From contig NC_057015.1 in the NCBI RefSeq assembly GCF_000002595.2, positions 7,541,847 to 7,605,846 on the forward strand: a stretch of DNA of 64,000 bases, in the 5' to 3' direction. The notes under the pieces were generated by a model. It saw nothing but the letters and a program-made list of their open reading frames with translations. It was not told the DNA's origin and did not search any database. The stretch is from Chlamydomonas reinhardtii (taxonomy: Eukaryota; Chlorophyta; Chlorophyceae; Chlamydomonadales; Chlamydomonadaceae). Numbering within the stretch: position 1 is the stretch's first letter; each line of letters opens with the position of its first letter. Shown here one piece after another: positions 36,344 through 46,887 of this stretch. The position numbers and the translations under genes were made by a program.

Positions 36344-37230
36344 GGCTACAGCTTCTTGAGCAAGTATGACCTAATCGTATGACCTAACGTTAAGTCGCGA
36401 CACTCCTCAGGGCGGACTCCCTGGGTTGGCCTGCCAGGCAAACTCTCAATCGGCAAGGCCTACAGTCACAGCACCCAAGTGGGGAGCTCCAGCAGTCTTT
36501 GCAGTATAAAATGACTAGATGTCCGAGCCCTGCGCAAGCCCCAGCGCAATGTCCACTGTGCATGGGAATGGGGGCCCCAACCTTTGTGTTTAGTTTTGTT
36601 TGCCCAGACTGGAAAATTTACTATGCGTACTTAGAATGGCACGATGGAATACTGACCCTAGCGGGGCCAATACGGTCGTTGCGCCTGTGGTGCGCACACC
36701 GAAAGCTGCTCGTAGCGTAGGCCTCGATGCGCTCCTTACAGTGATCTCGGTTGCTGCATTAAATTCAAGGTCAGCGAATGACTGTCATATACACGGCGCT
36801 CAAACTAGCTCAAAGGACGGGTTCCCGCCATGGTGGCTGTCTCCACGGGCTTTCTTTTAAACAGCTTGCCCATTTTCTTATGCGCACAGATCTACACTCG
36901 TATCGCTTCTGCCAGTGCCATGGCTGCGCCTGGTTTTCCGTGAGTCGGGGTGGAGTGGAGCCGGTCGACACAGGGGGGGCGTCTGCAGGGTGGAAGGGGG
37001 ATAGCACAGTTAGCGCGGGCCAGAGCTACTGGGAAGCATGCTGCGCCGGTGGGGGTTGTGACGGGTGAAGCGCATTGCACGTTGGCAGCAATACGTGGGT
37101 GGGGCACCACAGCGGGAGGGACACGCTCTATGCGGGGCTCACGCTTAAGAAACGCAGGGGTGAGGTTGTGTGCGGTGTCGCTCAAGGTAGTTCCTGTTTG
37201 GGCCGACATGCCCTTTCACCTGGTGCACAG
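36344..37230. other. Divergent region with unresolved 5' exons of the TMEM209-like gene
   Basis: Lies between the NDUFA6 start and the first secure TMEM209-like exon. It should hold both promoters and the first coding exon(s) of the plus-strand gene. An ATG at 36829 opens a hydrophobic stretch (VSTGFLLNSLPIFLCAQIY) that ends at a good GTGAGT donor at 36940, but its phase does not fit the acceptor at 37230. I leave the 5' end open. Confidence 0.4.
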
Positions 37231-40200
37231 AGCTGTTGCTGTGGCTGCTGCCGCTGGTGTTCAGCGGGCGAGCCCTGGACACGCTGGTCCGCTGGCGCAA
37301 CTCCCAGGCAGCCGTGAGAGTGTGAGTGGCAACGTCAAGAGAGCGGCGGGGGTTGGGGCCTGGTCCATGCTTCCACGCTCCTTGCTAACCACGTAGCTTG
37401 TCCTGTCTTGTGGCCATCATGCATGCAGTCAGGATAACGTGACCGGCAACAAGCGGAAGCTGTACGGGCTTGCGCCCCCGCCGGCCAAGTAAGTATTCTG
37501 CCGTGCTGACAGTGTTGTTGCCTGGCTTGTCGCCATGTACTGCTGCATGCGTGCATGGTGCCACGCGGTCCCACCCTCCGACCAGTTGCGCGTGCAAGCA
37601 TTATGCTCTTGCCTCATCTTGTACCCTGTAGGGTGGAGCCGCTCCGGCAGCGGAGGCCGTTCTCCCTCACCCCAGCGCGCGAAGGCGGCGCAGCCGGGGC
37701 GGCACTGCAGCGGCAGCTCACGCCCATCACGCCGCCGCAGGTGGGTGTGACCTCAGTCCGCCATGTTGCGAGCGGTGTCGCACGCGCACGTGTGTAGGCC
37801 ACCGGCCTTTGCATGCATGGTGGACTGGTGGGCTGTGGCGCCGGGGCTGGGCAGGTCTTTACGGCGGGGCAAAGCACCTCTGTCACATGCCTAACACCCT
37901 GGTCGTAAGAATGATGTTCTGTGTAGCTGGCTTTATGCACCACCCGGACTCCCGTCTCCCTCACCCTGCCTGGCTCTCCCGCCTCCCTCCTTCCCTGCAG
38001 CGATACAACGGCGCCACGTCAGCCACCGGTGTGCTGACCAGCACGCCCTACAGCGCGGCGACGGGCGGCGTCGGCACCGGTGGCGTGGGCTCGCTGCTTG
38101 GCACACCGCAGCCGCTGGGCTTTGGCGACCCCTCCCGCACCCCCCTGTCCGACCCCTACCGGTGAGGCTACGAGTCGCTGAGGCTCTGGCGTGCATGCCA
38201 GCAGGAGAGAGCGGGTGACGGTGCTGTCTCAGGATGGGAGCATTGCGACGGCGGCATGAGGGCTGCCCTGCTTGGGCCGGAAGCGCCGTTTCCGTAACGC
38301 CAGGGCAGAACACGGCCGTCAAGCACGCACATACGCGCGCATGCGCAAGGACTTAGTTCCGCAAGCACCCATGCGCGCAGCACGTACGCCTGTAGCGTTA
38401 GTCCCCATCCTTCACTTGTCGCCTTCCCCTCCCTCCCGTTTATCTCACTTTTCAGGCGCTCGCCGGCGCCCGGCTACTCGCCCGGCGGCGCCGTTGTGGC
38501 CAGTCCCAAGGAGCTCAACTACTATTTTGACAGCCTGGTCGGCGGCGGCGGCGGCGGTGGCGGTGGCCTGGGCGGCGCTGGCGGCGGCGCCGCCATGGCC
38601 AGCCCTCAGCAGGTGGACATGGGCGGGGGCATGTACGGCTACTCAATGGCGGCGGGCGGCGGCGCGTACGGCGGTCTGGGCGGCGACCAGGGTGAGTGCC
38701 CGGCCGTGCCTGGGTGTGCAGGCGCAGGGGTGGCTGGGGTGGCGGGCGGGTAGATGAGCACTACCCGGGGTGGAGTGGACTGAAATCGGGGGCTAGCATG
38801 TTATTATCGGCGGTGCCCGGGCGGGTGCGGGATGGGGCAACACCGGGCACACGCCAATCCGTGTTTTGAAAGACTGACGCTTATCGTGCATGTACGGGTC
38901 CCCTCCCCTGCCTGACGTTGCCCCACCCACAGACCAGGTCCCCACCGGCACGCTGCCCATCGGCGTCCAGGCGCCCATGTACCGGATGACCTGGGTGAGT
39001 CACTCCCTCGCTCTACTCACCTCATATCCAAACCGCGCCCTCAAACTCTCTTAGCACGCCATACATAACCATACCGTCCCATACCATACCATACCAATGC
39101 TACCACAACACCGCAACACCGCCATGCTACCAAACTGACTCATATACCACACCATACCATACTATGCCAATACCACCACAACATCGCCACGCTACCCCCG
39201 GTCTGCCTGCCCCAACTCCTGCTCTTGACGGTTTTTGGATCCAGATGCCCAAGAAGGCGGCAACGGTGGCTGCGGCCGACACGCCCACGCTGGCGCCCAG
39301 CGCGCCCGAGGAGGTGGACGACTTCGTGGTCAGCGTGCTGCGCGCGCGGCAGGACTGGCTGGAGCTGTGGACGGAGCGGCTTCGCGAGTGGCTGGCGGGG
39401 CGCGTGCTGCAGCCGCTGGTGGCGGCGGTGCAGGGCGCGCACGAGCCCGTCAACACGGTGCGTGGCGGGGAGGTGGGGGGTGCGGGTGGGGGCGGGGGGC
39501 AGGTGTGGTCGGATGTGCGCGTGAGGGTCGCGCCGGTGTTGTGTTGGGTATGCAGGTGGTGTGTGCAGGTGACGAGTACCGGGGTGCAGCCAGCGGCTCC
39601 CGTTGCGGCCTACCCGTTGCTCCCGTGACTCCGCAGCTGCTCTTGACGACTGCTACGCCCCCTCCCCACACACCCCTCCCCACAACAGCTGCTGCAGCAG
39701 TTCAACCACACGCACCGCCTGCCGCCGCTGCCGGACGTGCTGTCGGACAACCGCGGCGGGGGCGGCGGCGGCGGCGTCAGCGGCGGCGCGGCGGCGGCTG
39801 TGGACGTGGACGGGCTGGTGCGGCAGTTGGGCGCCATGCTGCAGCAGCACATTGCGCAGCAGCCGGCGGCGGCCACCACGCCCAAGGCCAAGGAGCTGCT
39901 GGCGGTGAGGCGGCTGGGCGGTTGTGGGGCTTGAGGGGACAGGGGCACGTGGAGGGCGGTAAGGCTACCGAGGGCGGTAACATAACAGCACGGCAGCAGC
40001 ATGGCACACGGGTTCCGCAACCTTTTTACTAATTATGATCGGAACTGTAAGTGTAAGAACAATCACGTTATTTCTCTTAACGCGGTTGGCTGTGATGCGC
40101 GCACAGGCCGTGAACCGCTATGCCGACCTGTTGACGGTGGTGCGCGGCAAGCGGCCCGCCGACATCCTGCCGCCCTCGCCGCCCGGCTACGTGTGGGCGC

Positions 40201-41535
40201 GGCTGCAGCAGCTGGCGGACTCGTCCTGCCTCAAGGTGGGCTGCAGGGGGGCTCGGGGGCCTAGGGGATGTGACAGGGTAAACCAAAGGGGAGAAACGTG
40301 GCGGCTATGCGTGCAGTACCATGAATCCAACCCCACCGGCACCACCACCACCACCACCACCACTACCACCGCACCGCCAGGACTTCACGTGGAACGGCGG
40401 CAGCGCCTACGGCGGCCGGCCCTGGAGCCCCGACCAGCTACCCAACGACTCGGCGCTGGTGCTGTACCTGTTCGCCGCCTTCCTGGACGCGCCCGGCTGG
40501 ACCTTCACCGCGCCGCCCAACACGCAGCACGAGGGGTGAGCAGCTGCAGCGGGGAGGAGGGGGCGCTCGGCGGGGAGAGGACACTGGGCCGGAGGCCGCA
40601 GGGCACCGGCTGGCAAGAGGGCAGGCTGCTGCTGTCCTACGAAGCGTTTCAATCAAATATCTTCACCATCATTGTCACACGTGCTCTGCCACGCGCAACC
40701 GCAACCCCCGCCCCTCCCCGCCCCTCCCCCCATCTCCCCCTCCCCCGCAGCTGCACGCAGCCGCTGCACCTGGGCACGCTCACGCCCGGCGCGCGGCCCA
40801 ACGCGCCCGCCTCCGCCGTGCTGACCTTCCGCCCGGAGCGGCACGGCCGCGAGCTGGACGCGCTGCTGGGGCTGCAGCTGCAGACGTCGGGGCCGCTGTT
40901 CTGCTACCTGGCGGCGGGGCGGCTGATGGTGCTGGCGCACTACCAGTACGTGGCGGTGTTCCACGCCATACTGTTCTTCCTGCAGTACCACAAGGTGGGA
41001 GACAGGGAGCGTGTGGGGGTGAGGGTGGGAGGGGTGGGAAGGGGTGGGAGGGGGAGGGAGGGAGCGGGTGGGGGTGGGCGGGGGTGGGAGGGTTGGTGTG
41101 GTGCGGGTTTCGTGGTGGGCGGGCTTATGGGGTGGAGGTGGGAGTGGAGGTGGGAGTGGAGGTGGGAGTGGAGGTGTGCGAGTGGATGTGTGCGTGAGTG
41201 CCGAGGACGTGTAGATGGGGCGTGGGGCCGACAAGTGTGGGCTTGGAGGCAACGGAAGATTGGATGCGCTGTTTCGTAGGAGCTACTGTTGGAGCGTGCC
41301 TACCCCTACCCCCACTCCTCATTCCCCTGCTTGTATCCTGTTCCCAACATTTTCCAACCGTGCAACCCCCACGCCTCCATGCCATGCGGTGCAGGTGCGC
41401 TACGGCGGCGCCATCGGGCGGCAGCACATGGGCGACGCCGACCTGGGACTGGAGGGGGTGGTGCAGCCGCCGCCGGTGGGCGCGGTGGTGGCGCTGGGCA
41501 GCAGGCTACTGGGCGGGCTGGGCTGGTTCGCGTGA
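37231..41535 (+). CDS. TMEM209-like nuclear-envelope protein (cytochrome b561 N-terminal family), 5' end unresolved
   Basis: Homologue of animal TMEM209, an inner nuclear membrane protein linked to nuclear pore components. Twelve in-phase exons: 37231-37321, 37429-37488, 37632-37740, 38001-38161, 38456-38691, 38933-38994, 39245-39457, 39689-39904, 40107-40235, 40381-40535, 40751-40994, 41395-41535 (about 604 residues). The first contains a membrane segment, LLLWLLPLVFSG, in the place of TMEM209 transmembrane 2. The middle is Pro/Gly/Ser-rich. The conserved C-terminal domain is clear: FTWNGGSAYGGRPW, LPNDSALVLYLFAAFLD, GPLFCYLAAG, VFHAILFFLQYHK and the closing GDADLGLEGV, matching TMEM209 blocks such as 'YxWNGG-xxGRKW', 'LPTDSAI' and 'VNLGLSGV'. 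The N-terminal membrane segment and start codon are missing from my model and probably lie in 36.6-37.2 kb. Function in the alga is inference from the family. Confidence 0.82.
39083..39195. repeat. Imperfect direct duplication (ACCATACCATACC... type) in TMEM209-like intron
   Basis: Two copies of about 45 bases, each starting ACCATACCATAC and ending CACGCTACC or CATGCTACC, lie about 68 bases apart just before the acceptor at 39244. Confidence 0.75.
41126..41178. repeat. 12-bp tandem repeat (GGAGGTGGGAGT)n in TMEM209-like last intron
   Basis: About four head-to-tail copies within a G-rich intron. Confidence 0.85.
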
Positions 41536-42479
41536 GGGTGATGGGACAAGAACAGAGATAAGCTCGGGAAGGATGGGGGGCGGGGGACGGCTGCAGGTTG
41601 GAAGACGAGTTCCAGGCGGGGCCAGGGGCTGTGGGAGGATATGGACTGGTGTGGTAGGAGGTGGCAAACCGGATGTGTGGTTGGAAGGAGGAAAGAGCCG
41701 ATCGCCGCTTGGGGAGTCCTAAGGGCGGGCCTGGGCCGCATATAGGTGAGACTCTCGGACAGGGGCGCTACTGTAACGAGTACACAGCGGTGCACTGCCT
41801 GAAAGCCTGCCACCCCACCCCCCAGCCCTGACTCCGGGCAACCCAGCTGTGACACATGGGGCAATCAGCCGTAGCTTTCAATATTAGCACCTCTAAGAAC
41901 TGTATTCCTGGGACCCACGCCGAGCAGTTGTCCATTGAAGACGAGTTATCAAGAAGCCGCGTTGCTTCGGTGAGGCACAAGCACATCACGCCTCGTCAAC
42001 CAGTCCCCCGTCCCTGAATCTGATCGTCTGAACGCCACATTCAAAACTCTACGATAAGCCTAGGTGGGCAGTGCCACACCCACGAACCTCACATGCAGTG
42101 CGCTCCTTCTGCAGCGACGCATGTCAGCATGTGCATACGCACCACCACCGCCACCAGCGCCAGGCACTCACACAACTGCCATCATCACCACCACCACCTA
42201 GCAGCTAGCTAGCAGCAAGCCGCACTCCGGCGGTCCCCCGCATGCATCGCACATGACGGCAGCCCCCCAGATGCGAGGCCCACTGCAGCACTGCGCCTTC
42301 GGCCGCATCTGGCCAGGCGGCATCAAGGCAGTCCCGCGCCATGCCCCAGGCGGCACGACCGCCCCCCACCCCGCTCCACGATGCCACTGCTCTCCTCTCC
42401 TCCGCTGCACTCCGCCGCCGCCTCCCAACGAGCCCGCCGCCGCCGCCACACGCTGCTTCCGCCACGCTGCGCTCACGCT
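41536..42479. other. Convergent 3' region, TMEM209-like and NDUFB10
   Basis: Tail-to-tail gap of 944 bases with the plus-strand TGTAA at 41772. The part from 42100 to 42480 is rich in CAC/CCA. No credible coding frame. Confidence 0.5.
41772..41776 (+). terminator. TGTAA polyadenylation signal, TMEM209-like gene
   Basis: First TGTAA after the stop at 41535, giving a 3' UTR of about 250 bases. Confidence 0.55.
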
Positions 42480-43713
42480 CTAGTAGCCGCCAGTGGCCTG
42501 CTTGGCGGGCGCGGGGAAAGGGTTCTCGATCTCCAGCTCCGCCGCCTGCTGCTGCAGCTCGCGCAGCCTGTTGTTGTGGTAGATGAAGCCCACGTCGCGC
42601 TTGCGGGCCAGCGGGCCGCGGTCCACGTTGGAGGCCACCTGCGCAGGAGGGGAAGGAGCAGGGGGCGGCGGAGAGCAGGGGCGGGAGGGCGGGAACTGGG
42701 TAAGGTTCTAAGCGGAGGAGGGGCCAGGAGGAGAGGAGGAGCGGGAGAAAATAGGTGGAGCGCGATTACTGCAGGAGTGCCCGGTGCTGTCGTGAGCCCG
42801 CCCATCGTTGCGTGCTGCGGCCTCGATGACTTGACTCGTGGTTCCCCGCCCGCCTGGCGCGAAATGAAGCGCAATATGCCTGAGGCTGGGCAGCCTTGAG
42901 CCTTGGACCCGCCTTCCCATGCGCTGCCCCCCGGTGACTGCCTTTGCAGCAGTCTGCATGGGCCGCTACGCCCGCTTCATGCTTGCCCGAGAAGGACCCA
43001 CCCCAACTGAGGCCCTACCCTCCCGCGCCAATCCCACCCTCCACACATACCCTCCCCTCGGCTGCCCGCCTGTCATGCGTGCCCCTCTCCAGCAACCGCG
43101 CAGTCAGAAAGCCCTTGGTCACACAGTGCTTCTGTGTTCCCGGCATGCCCGGGAACCAACCAGAGCCAGGGCCCCTCAGGCACCCTCCAGCACGTCCGCC
43201 CCGAGGGGTGACAACCCTGCGCAGACTCACCCGGACGGCAGCCTGCAGGCGCTTCATGACCTGTGCGCAATATAGGTTGCATGCGAGGCGTTAGCACTGG
43301 ATAAGGCAGCGAGGGAAGGCCCATTCCTTCTCTAATGTTGAGTTCCGCACCTCGGTGCACTTGTGGTACCGCGCAGTGCCCGCAGCACGCACGCACTCCA
43401 GAGCCTGCTCCCTCAGAATCTGTGAGGCAGGAATTTCAGCCTCGTTCAGCTCCTTGGGCAACTTTCGAGCAAATCACCTCAGCCCTGCCCGCAAAAGCCA
43501 CACCTTCGTCTTCTCCACGTTGATGTACTTCCGCGAGGTCCGGTAGTTGGTGTTGTGGAAGAAGATATGCGGCTCCTCCTTCTCATCGTTCAGCGTGTGC
43601 AGAATGGGCTCGTCGGGGCGGGCCCACCTTTTCCCAGCCTCCCCAGTCAGGTTCTTAAAAACGTCATTGACCTTATCGTGGAAGCTTTGACGTTCCTCAA
43701 CGCTGGCTGACAT
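42480..43713 (-). CDS. NUOB10: Mitochondrial complex I subunit NDUFB10/PDSW
   Basis: Accessory subunit of the membrane arm of complex I on the intermembrane-space side. Four in-phase exons (43713-43504, 43419-43351, 43260-43231, 42638-42480) encode 155 residues. The diagnostic block is INVEKTKILREQALECVRAA followed by GTARYHKC and VMKRLQAAV. It aligns with plant PDSW, 'IEKAKILREKxxxCYRxEGVNHYQKCRHLVQQYL', including the two Cys eleven residues apart that can form a disulfide. The N-terminus, SVEERQSFHDKVNDVFKNLT, and the C-terminal tail, LRELQQQAAELEIENPFPAP, are less conserved. There is no cleavable presequence, as expected for an intermembrane-space subunit. The start is an ATG with no in-frame ATG before it. 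The symbol follows Chlamydomonas usage and was not verified. Confidence 0.85.
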
Positions 43714-44439
43714 TTTGGCCTAATTGCGTCCCAGGCGCTACCTGCTGTGTGCTTTATCTGGGGCTGAGCCTACAGACGTTTCTAAGTACAATTTCAGCCC
43801 TGAGCTACAGCAATGTGCACCAGGTGTAGTCATCGGCCCCGGCCCGGCCCCCATGTCATCCCCTCTCGAGCTCCCGACGTGCCCCCGCTGCCCCGAACCT
43901 CTCTCGCCTCGCTCATTGCATACAGCGCGCGCGTCGTTAGCCTTGCGAGCGTTCAACGCGCATGCTGGGTCACAGGGCTGGGCAATGCTCCGTCGTCTCC
44001 CAACATCCCTGGTTGTCTCCTAATTCTGTTCAGACTTCTTAGTTCTTACGTGTACGCGCACATGCCCCCGTCGCTCCTGCTCTTCTCTAGCTGCCTAGTG
44101 CGCCCAACATCGGTAACCTGCAACCTGTGGCTCAGCTCTTACACATTGTCACATGTAACTGCCCCCCCTGGTTTTCTCCTATTCCTTACGGGATTGGTTC
44201 AAAGTTAAACCCCCACATCCCCCCTGCCCAACAGCCCACGACGGCGCGACCCCGCACCTTCCCCTCCTCCAAACCGCTGGACGCAAGGCTGTCAGGCACA
44301 ACTGTGCGAGGGCTTGAATGGATCATTCTTCCCTTGAGCATTCAGGGCTTGCATCTTCGGCGAGCGTCAAGAAGCGGTGCCCACAGCAGGCCTTCAGGCG
44401 AGAAAGATTTTGCGTTCTCGGGTGTGTGACGGTGTGTTC
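43714..44439. other. NDUFB10 upstream region, no gene seen
   Basis: Presumed NDUFB10 promoter and 5' UTR next to its start, followed by C/T-rich sequence without sustained codon bias or motifs in any frame. Confidence 0.45.
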
Positions 44440-44920
44440 AGGAGGGTGGGAATTTCGGGGATTGGCTGTTTTTGAGTGGTTGGGACTACCCGTTGCCAAG
44501 CACTGTTGCAGTTCCCTAGCGGGTCGGCCCAGCACTGCTGGATGCCTGGGCGGGACAACCGGATGGCTCGGCGGGGACTGTTGGATGGCCCGGTCGGGCC
44601 GACCCGGGAATGCTGGATGGCCCGGCGGGGACTGCTGGATGGCTGGGTCGGGGTCACCCCAGCACTGTTGAATGGCTCTGCACGTTACACTGCTGGGGTT
44701 GCCCCAGGGATGCGGGATGAGCCGGCGACCAATGCGTGGATGGCTGGGTCGGGTCGGCCCGGAACTGTTGGATGGCCGGGCGGGCACTGTCGCATACCCC
44801 GGTCGGGTCGCCCCCAGGTAGGCAGGTTATGTGGCCGGGCTATGCTGGATGCCCGCGCCGGCTGGATGCGTCTCCGACCCCGATGCCCTGGATGGCTCGC
44901 CCAGACATCCCTCCCACCCT
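44440..44920. repeat. Degenerate tandem array around a CTGNTGGATGG core
   Basis: At least ten diverged units share a core like ACTGTTGGATGGCCCGG or GCACTGCTGGATGG, followed by G/C-rich GGTCGGG-type spacers, with spacing of roughly 35-65 bases. Units are too diverged for a simple period. Plus-strand reading gives recurrent Trp-Met-Ala-Arg-like peptides that are a by-product. Confidence 0.7.
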
Positions 44921-45581
44921 CCTTGTGTTCGCGCCGCGCAGGCTTCAGGTTTGGGGGAGGAGGGGGATAGCCCTCATAAACGCTAAAAACTGGGCAGTTT
45001 TGGGCCCCTGAAGGCCGTGGGTGAGAACGCGTTCAAGCCCATCTCGCAAGCGGTGGCGGCCTACCCTGGACGATGCAAGCCCCAAAAAGATTGCTCAGCC
45101 ATGACTTGCGTGTCTCAACAGCTCTATCCCTGGACCCCTTCTCCGTCTCCATTCTCTTGTTTCATCTTTGCTACACCATCCCTTTGTCTTCCCTTTCTAA
45201 TTGACTGCTTCATCAGGCGGATGTGCTTCGAAGACCGGCCTCTGGACCGCTTATTGACTACCGTAGTGTTGAAGCGGGCTTCAGGCATGGCCGCTGAGGG
45301 CCGTGCCGAATAGCCCGATTGGCTGAGCCCAACAATCGGAGCGGTCCTGATAGGGCGCGCGCCGGCTTCTTCTAGCTACAGAACGGACCCCCTGCAAGTC
45401 AGTTGAGCCCTGCTCATCTCCAAGGCATAGCCGGGGTCAGTTCGTACAGGCAGTGCCCGCCATATCACCATGTGCCAGCTGCGTCCCGCTGTCAAGCACA
45501 AGCACAGCAGGCAGCAAACCAAACCACACCGTGCCACGCTATGCTCGCCAGCAAAGACTGCAAACCAGACACCGGCAGGTC
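44921..45581. other. Stretch without a defined gene
   Basis: A short plus-strand frame at 45011-45079 (LKAVGENAFKPISQAVAAYP) has coding-like composition but no flanking splice structure or further exons that I can join. It may be a gene or element relic. Otherwise nothing recognisable. Confidence 0.3.
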
Positions 45582-46377
45582 TCAACCTGCTGGCCGGCGC
45601 CGCTTCTCGGGCGGCGCCGCGCTCTCCTCCTCCACGTGGCCTTGCCTGCCCCCTCCGCTACGGACATGCACGCCGCCACCGCCGGGCCAAGGCCCTGCGC
45701 CGCCGCCAGGCCCTGCGCCGCTGCCACAGTCGCCAGGCCCTGCGCCACCGCCGCAACTGCCAGGGCCAGCGCCGCCGCCGCCGCCGCCAGGCCCTGCTGC
45801 GCCACCGCCGAAGGCGCCGCCGCCGCCGTTGCCGCCGCCAGGCCCTGCACCGCAGCCGCCACCATCGCCGCTGCCATGGCATGCCGCACTCTACCACGCA
45901 GCACCTCCATCAGCGCCCGGGCTGAGTCCAACACGCACCCGAACGAATATACAAAACAGGCGTAAGGTACGGGTATGGGTACGAGATGCATTCCCGACAC
46001 GCATGGAAGCAGGCCATACGGTGAGCCAACAACTAATGCTCACTTTTCTGGCTGCGAATGTGCACAGTCGACCGTCACCGCCGCTGTCCCCACTGGCGGT
46101 AATGGCGGAGGAGGTGCCACAGCCCCTGCGCCGGCGCTGGCGCTGGCACCGCTGCACCGCCACCAGGAAAACGCCGCTGTGCAGCGTGTGCGACGATGAG
46201 GACGTGCTCGCGGCGATTAGAATTAGCGTTGAACACGTAGGGGCGCCGCGTGCGGGATCTGGAATTCTTGAGGAAGTTGAGGTACTTCGTGGCGTGCCGG
46301 ACGAATCCGCCGCGCGACGACGTGGCCGCGCGACAAGATTGCGGCAGATTGCGGGCTGGCCTCGCGGCGGCATGCAC
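45582..46377 (-). CDS. Candidate Gly-rich minus-strand gene, structure uncertain
   Basis: Two coding-like pieces on the minus strand. The upstream piece (46377 to about 46150) reads with basic, Asn/Arg-rich sequence (HATKYLNFLKNSRSRTRRPY, then FNANSNRREHVLIVAHA). The downstream piece (about 45895-45582) reads almost only GGC for Gly in blocks like GGGAGPGGGAGP and ends HVEEESAAPPEKRRRPAG before a TGA. GGC preference is strong evidence for coding in this lineage, against the opposite-strand Pro-rich frame, which would use CCA and CCT. The exon junction and start codon are unresolved, and an in-frame stop lies just upstream of 46377, so a 5' exon is needed. No family recognised. Confidence 0.35.
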
Positions 46378-46380
46378 TTA

Positions 46381-46887
46381 GGTTATTGCATGGTGCATAT
46401 TGGGTGACGCGTAATGTTGGGGATGCGCCAGGTGCGAGCGGGGGGCTGACAGCCGAAGGCGTGGTTGGCGCGACATGCGCTGCGTGCGGAGTGAAGTCTG
46501 TGTGAAGGCTTGGGCGACAACAGTTGTCTTCGTCGCGAGGATGCTGCAAACCATTGAAGTTTCATTTGTAGCAACATGCGCCAAACATTTATCAAGCCCG
46601 GTGATCGCATTCACCACCGCCAAATCGCCAATCTCAGCAAACCTTACCTTACAACCAGCACCTCAGTCGCCTGCAAGAGGACCGACTTGAAATCACTGGG
46701 CGCTTCAAAGCATTAATTAAAACACGGTTGCTCCTTCCACTTCCCGCCACCACTGGGGCAAAACCCGGCAAGCCTGCACACTTCGTTGGAGCGTCATTAC
46801 TATTGCTAGCAGCACTTGAATTAGCTGCGTCTCTGTGTCCACCAGGCGTTCGCTTAAGGCTGGCTCACTTGTGCAGCTTTATGGACC
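46381..46887. promoter_or_regulatory. Upstream region of the nuclease-kinase gene
   Basis: Presumed promoter of the plus-strand gene that starts at 46888; it may also carry a 5' exon of the candidate minus-strand gene. No defined motif. Confidence 0.35.

Noticed and set aside
45403-46407. Long plus-strand Pro-rich ORF resembling a cell-wall hydroxyproline-rich glycoprotein
   Set aside because: It uses CCA and CCT heavily, against the codon bias of this genome, has no signal peptide, and is the mirror of a GGC-rich minus-strand frame.
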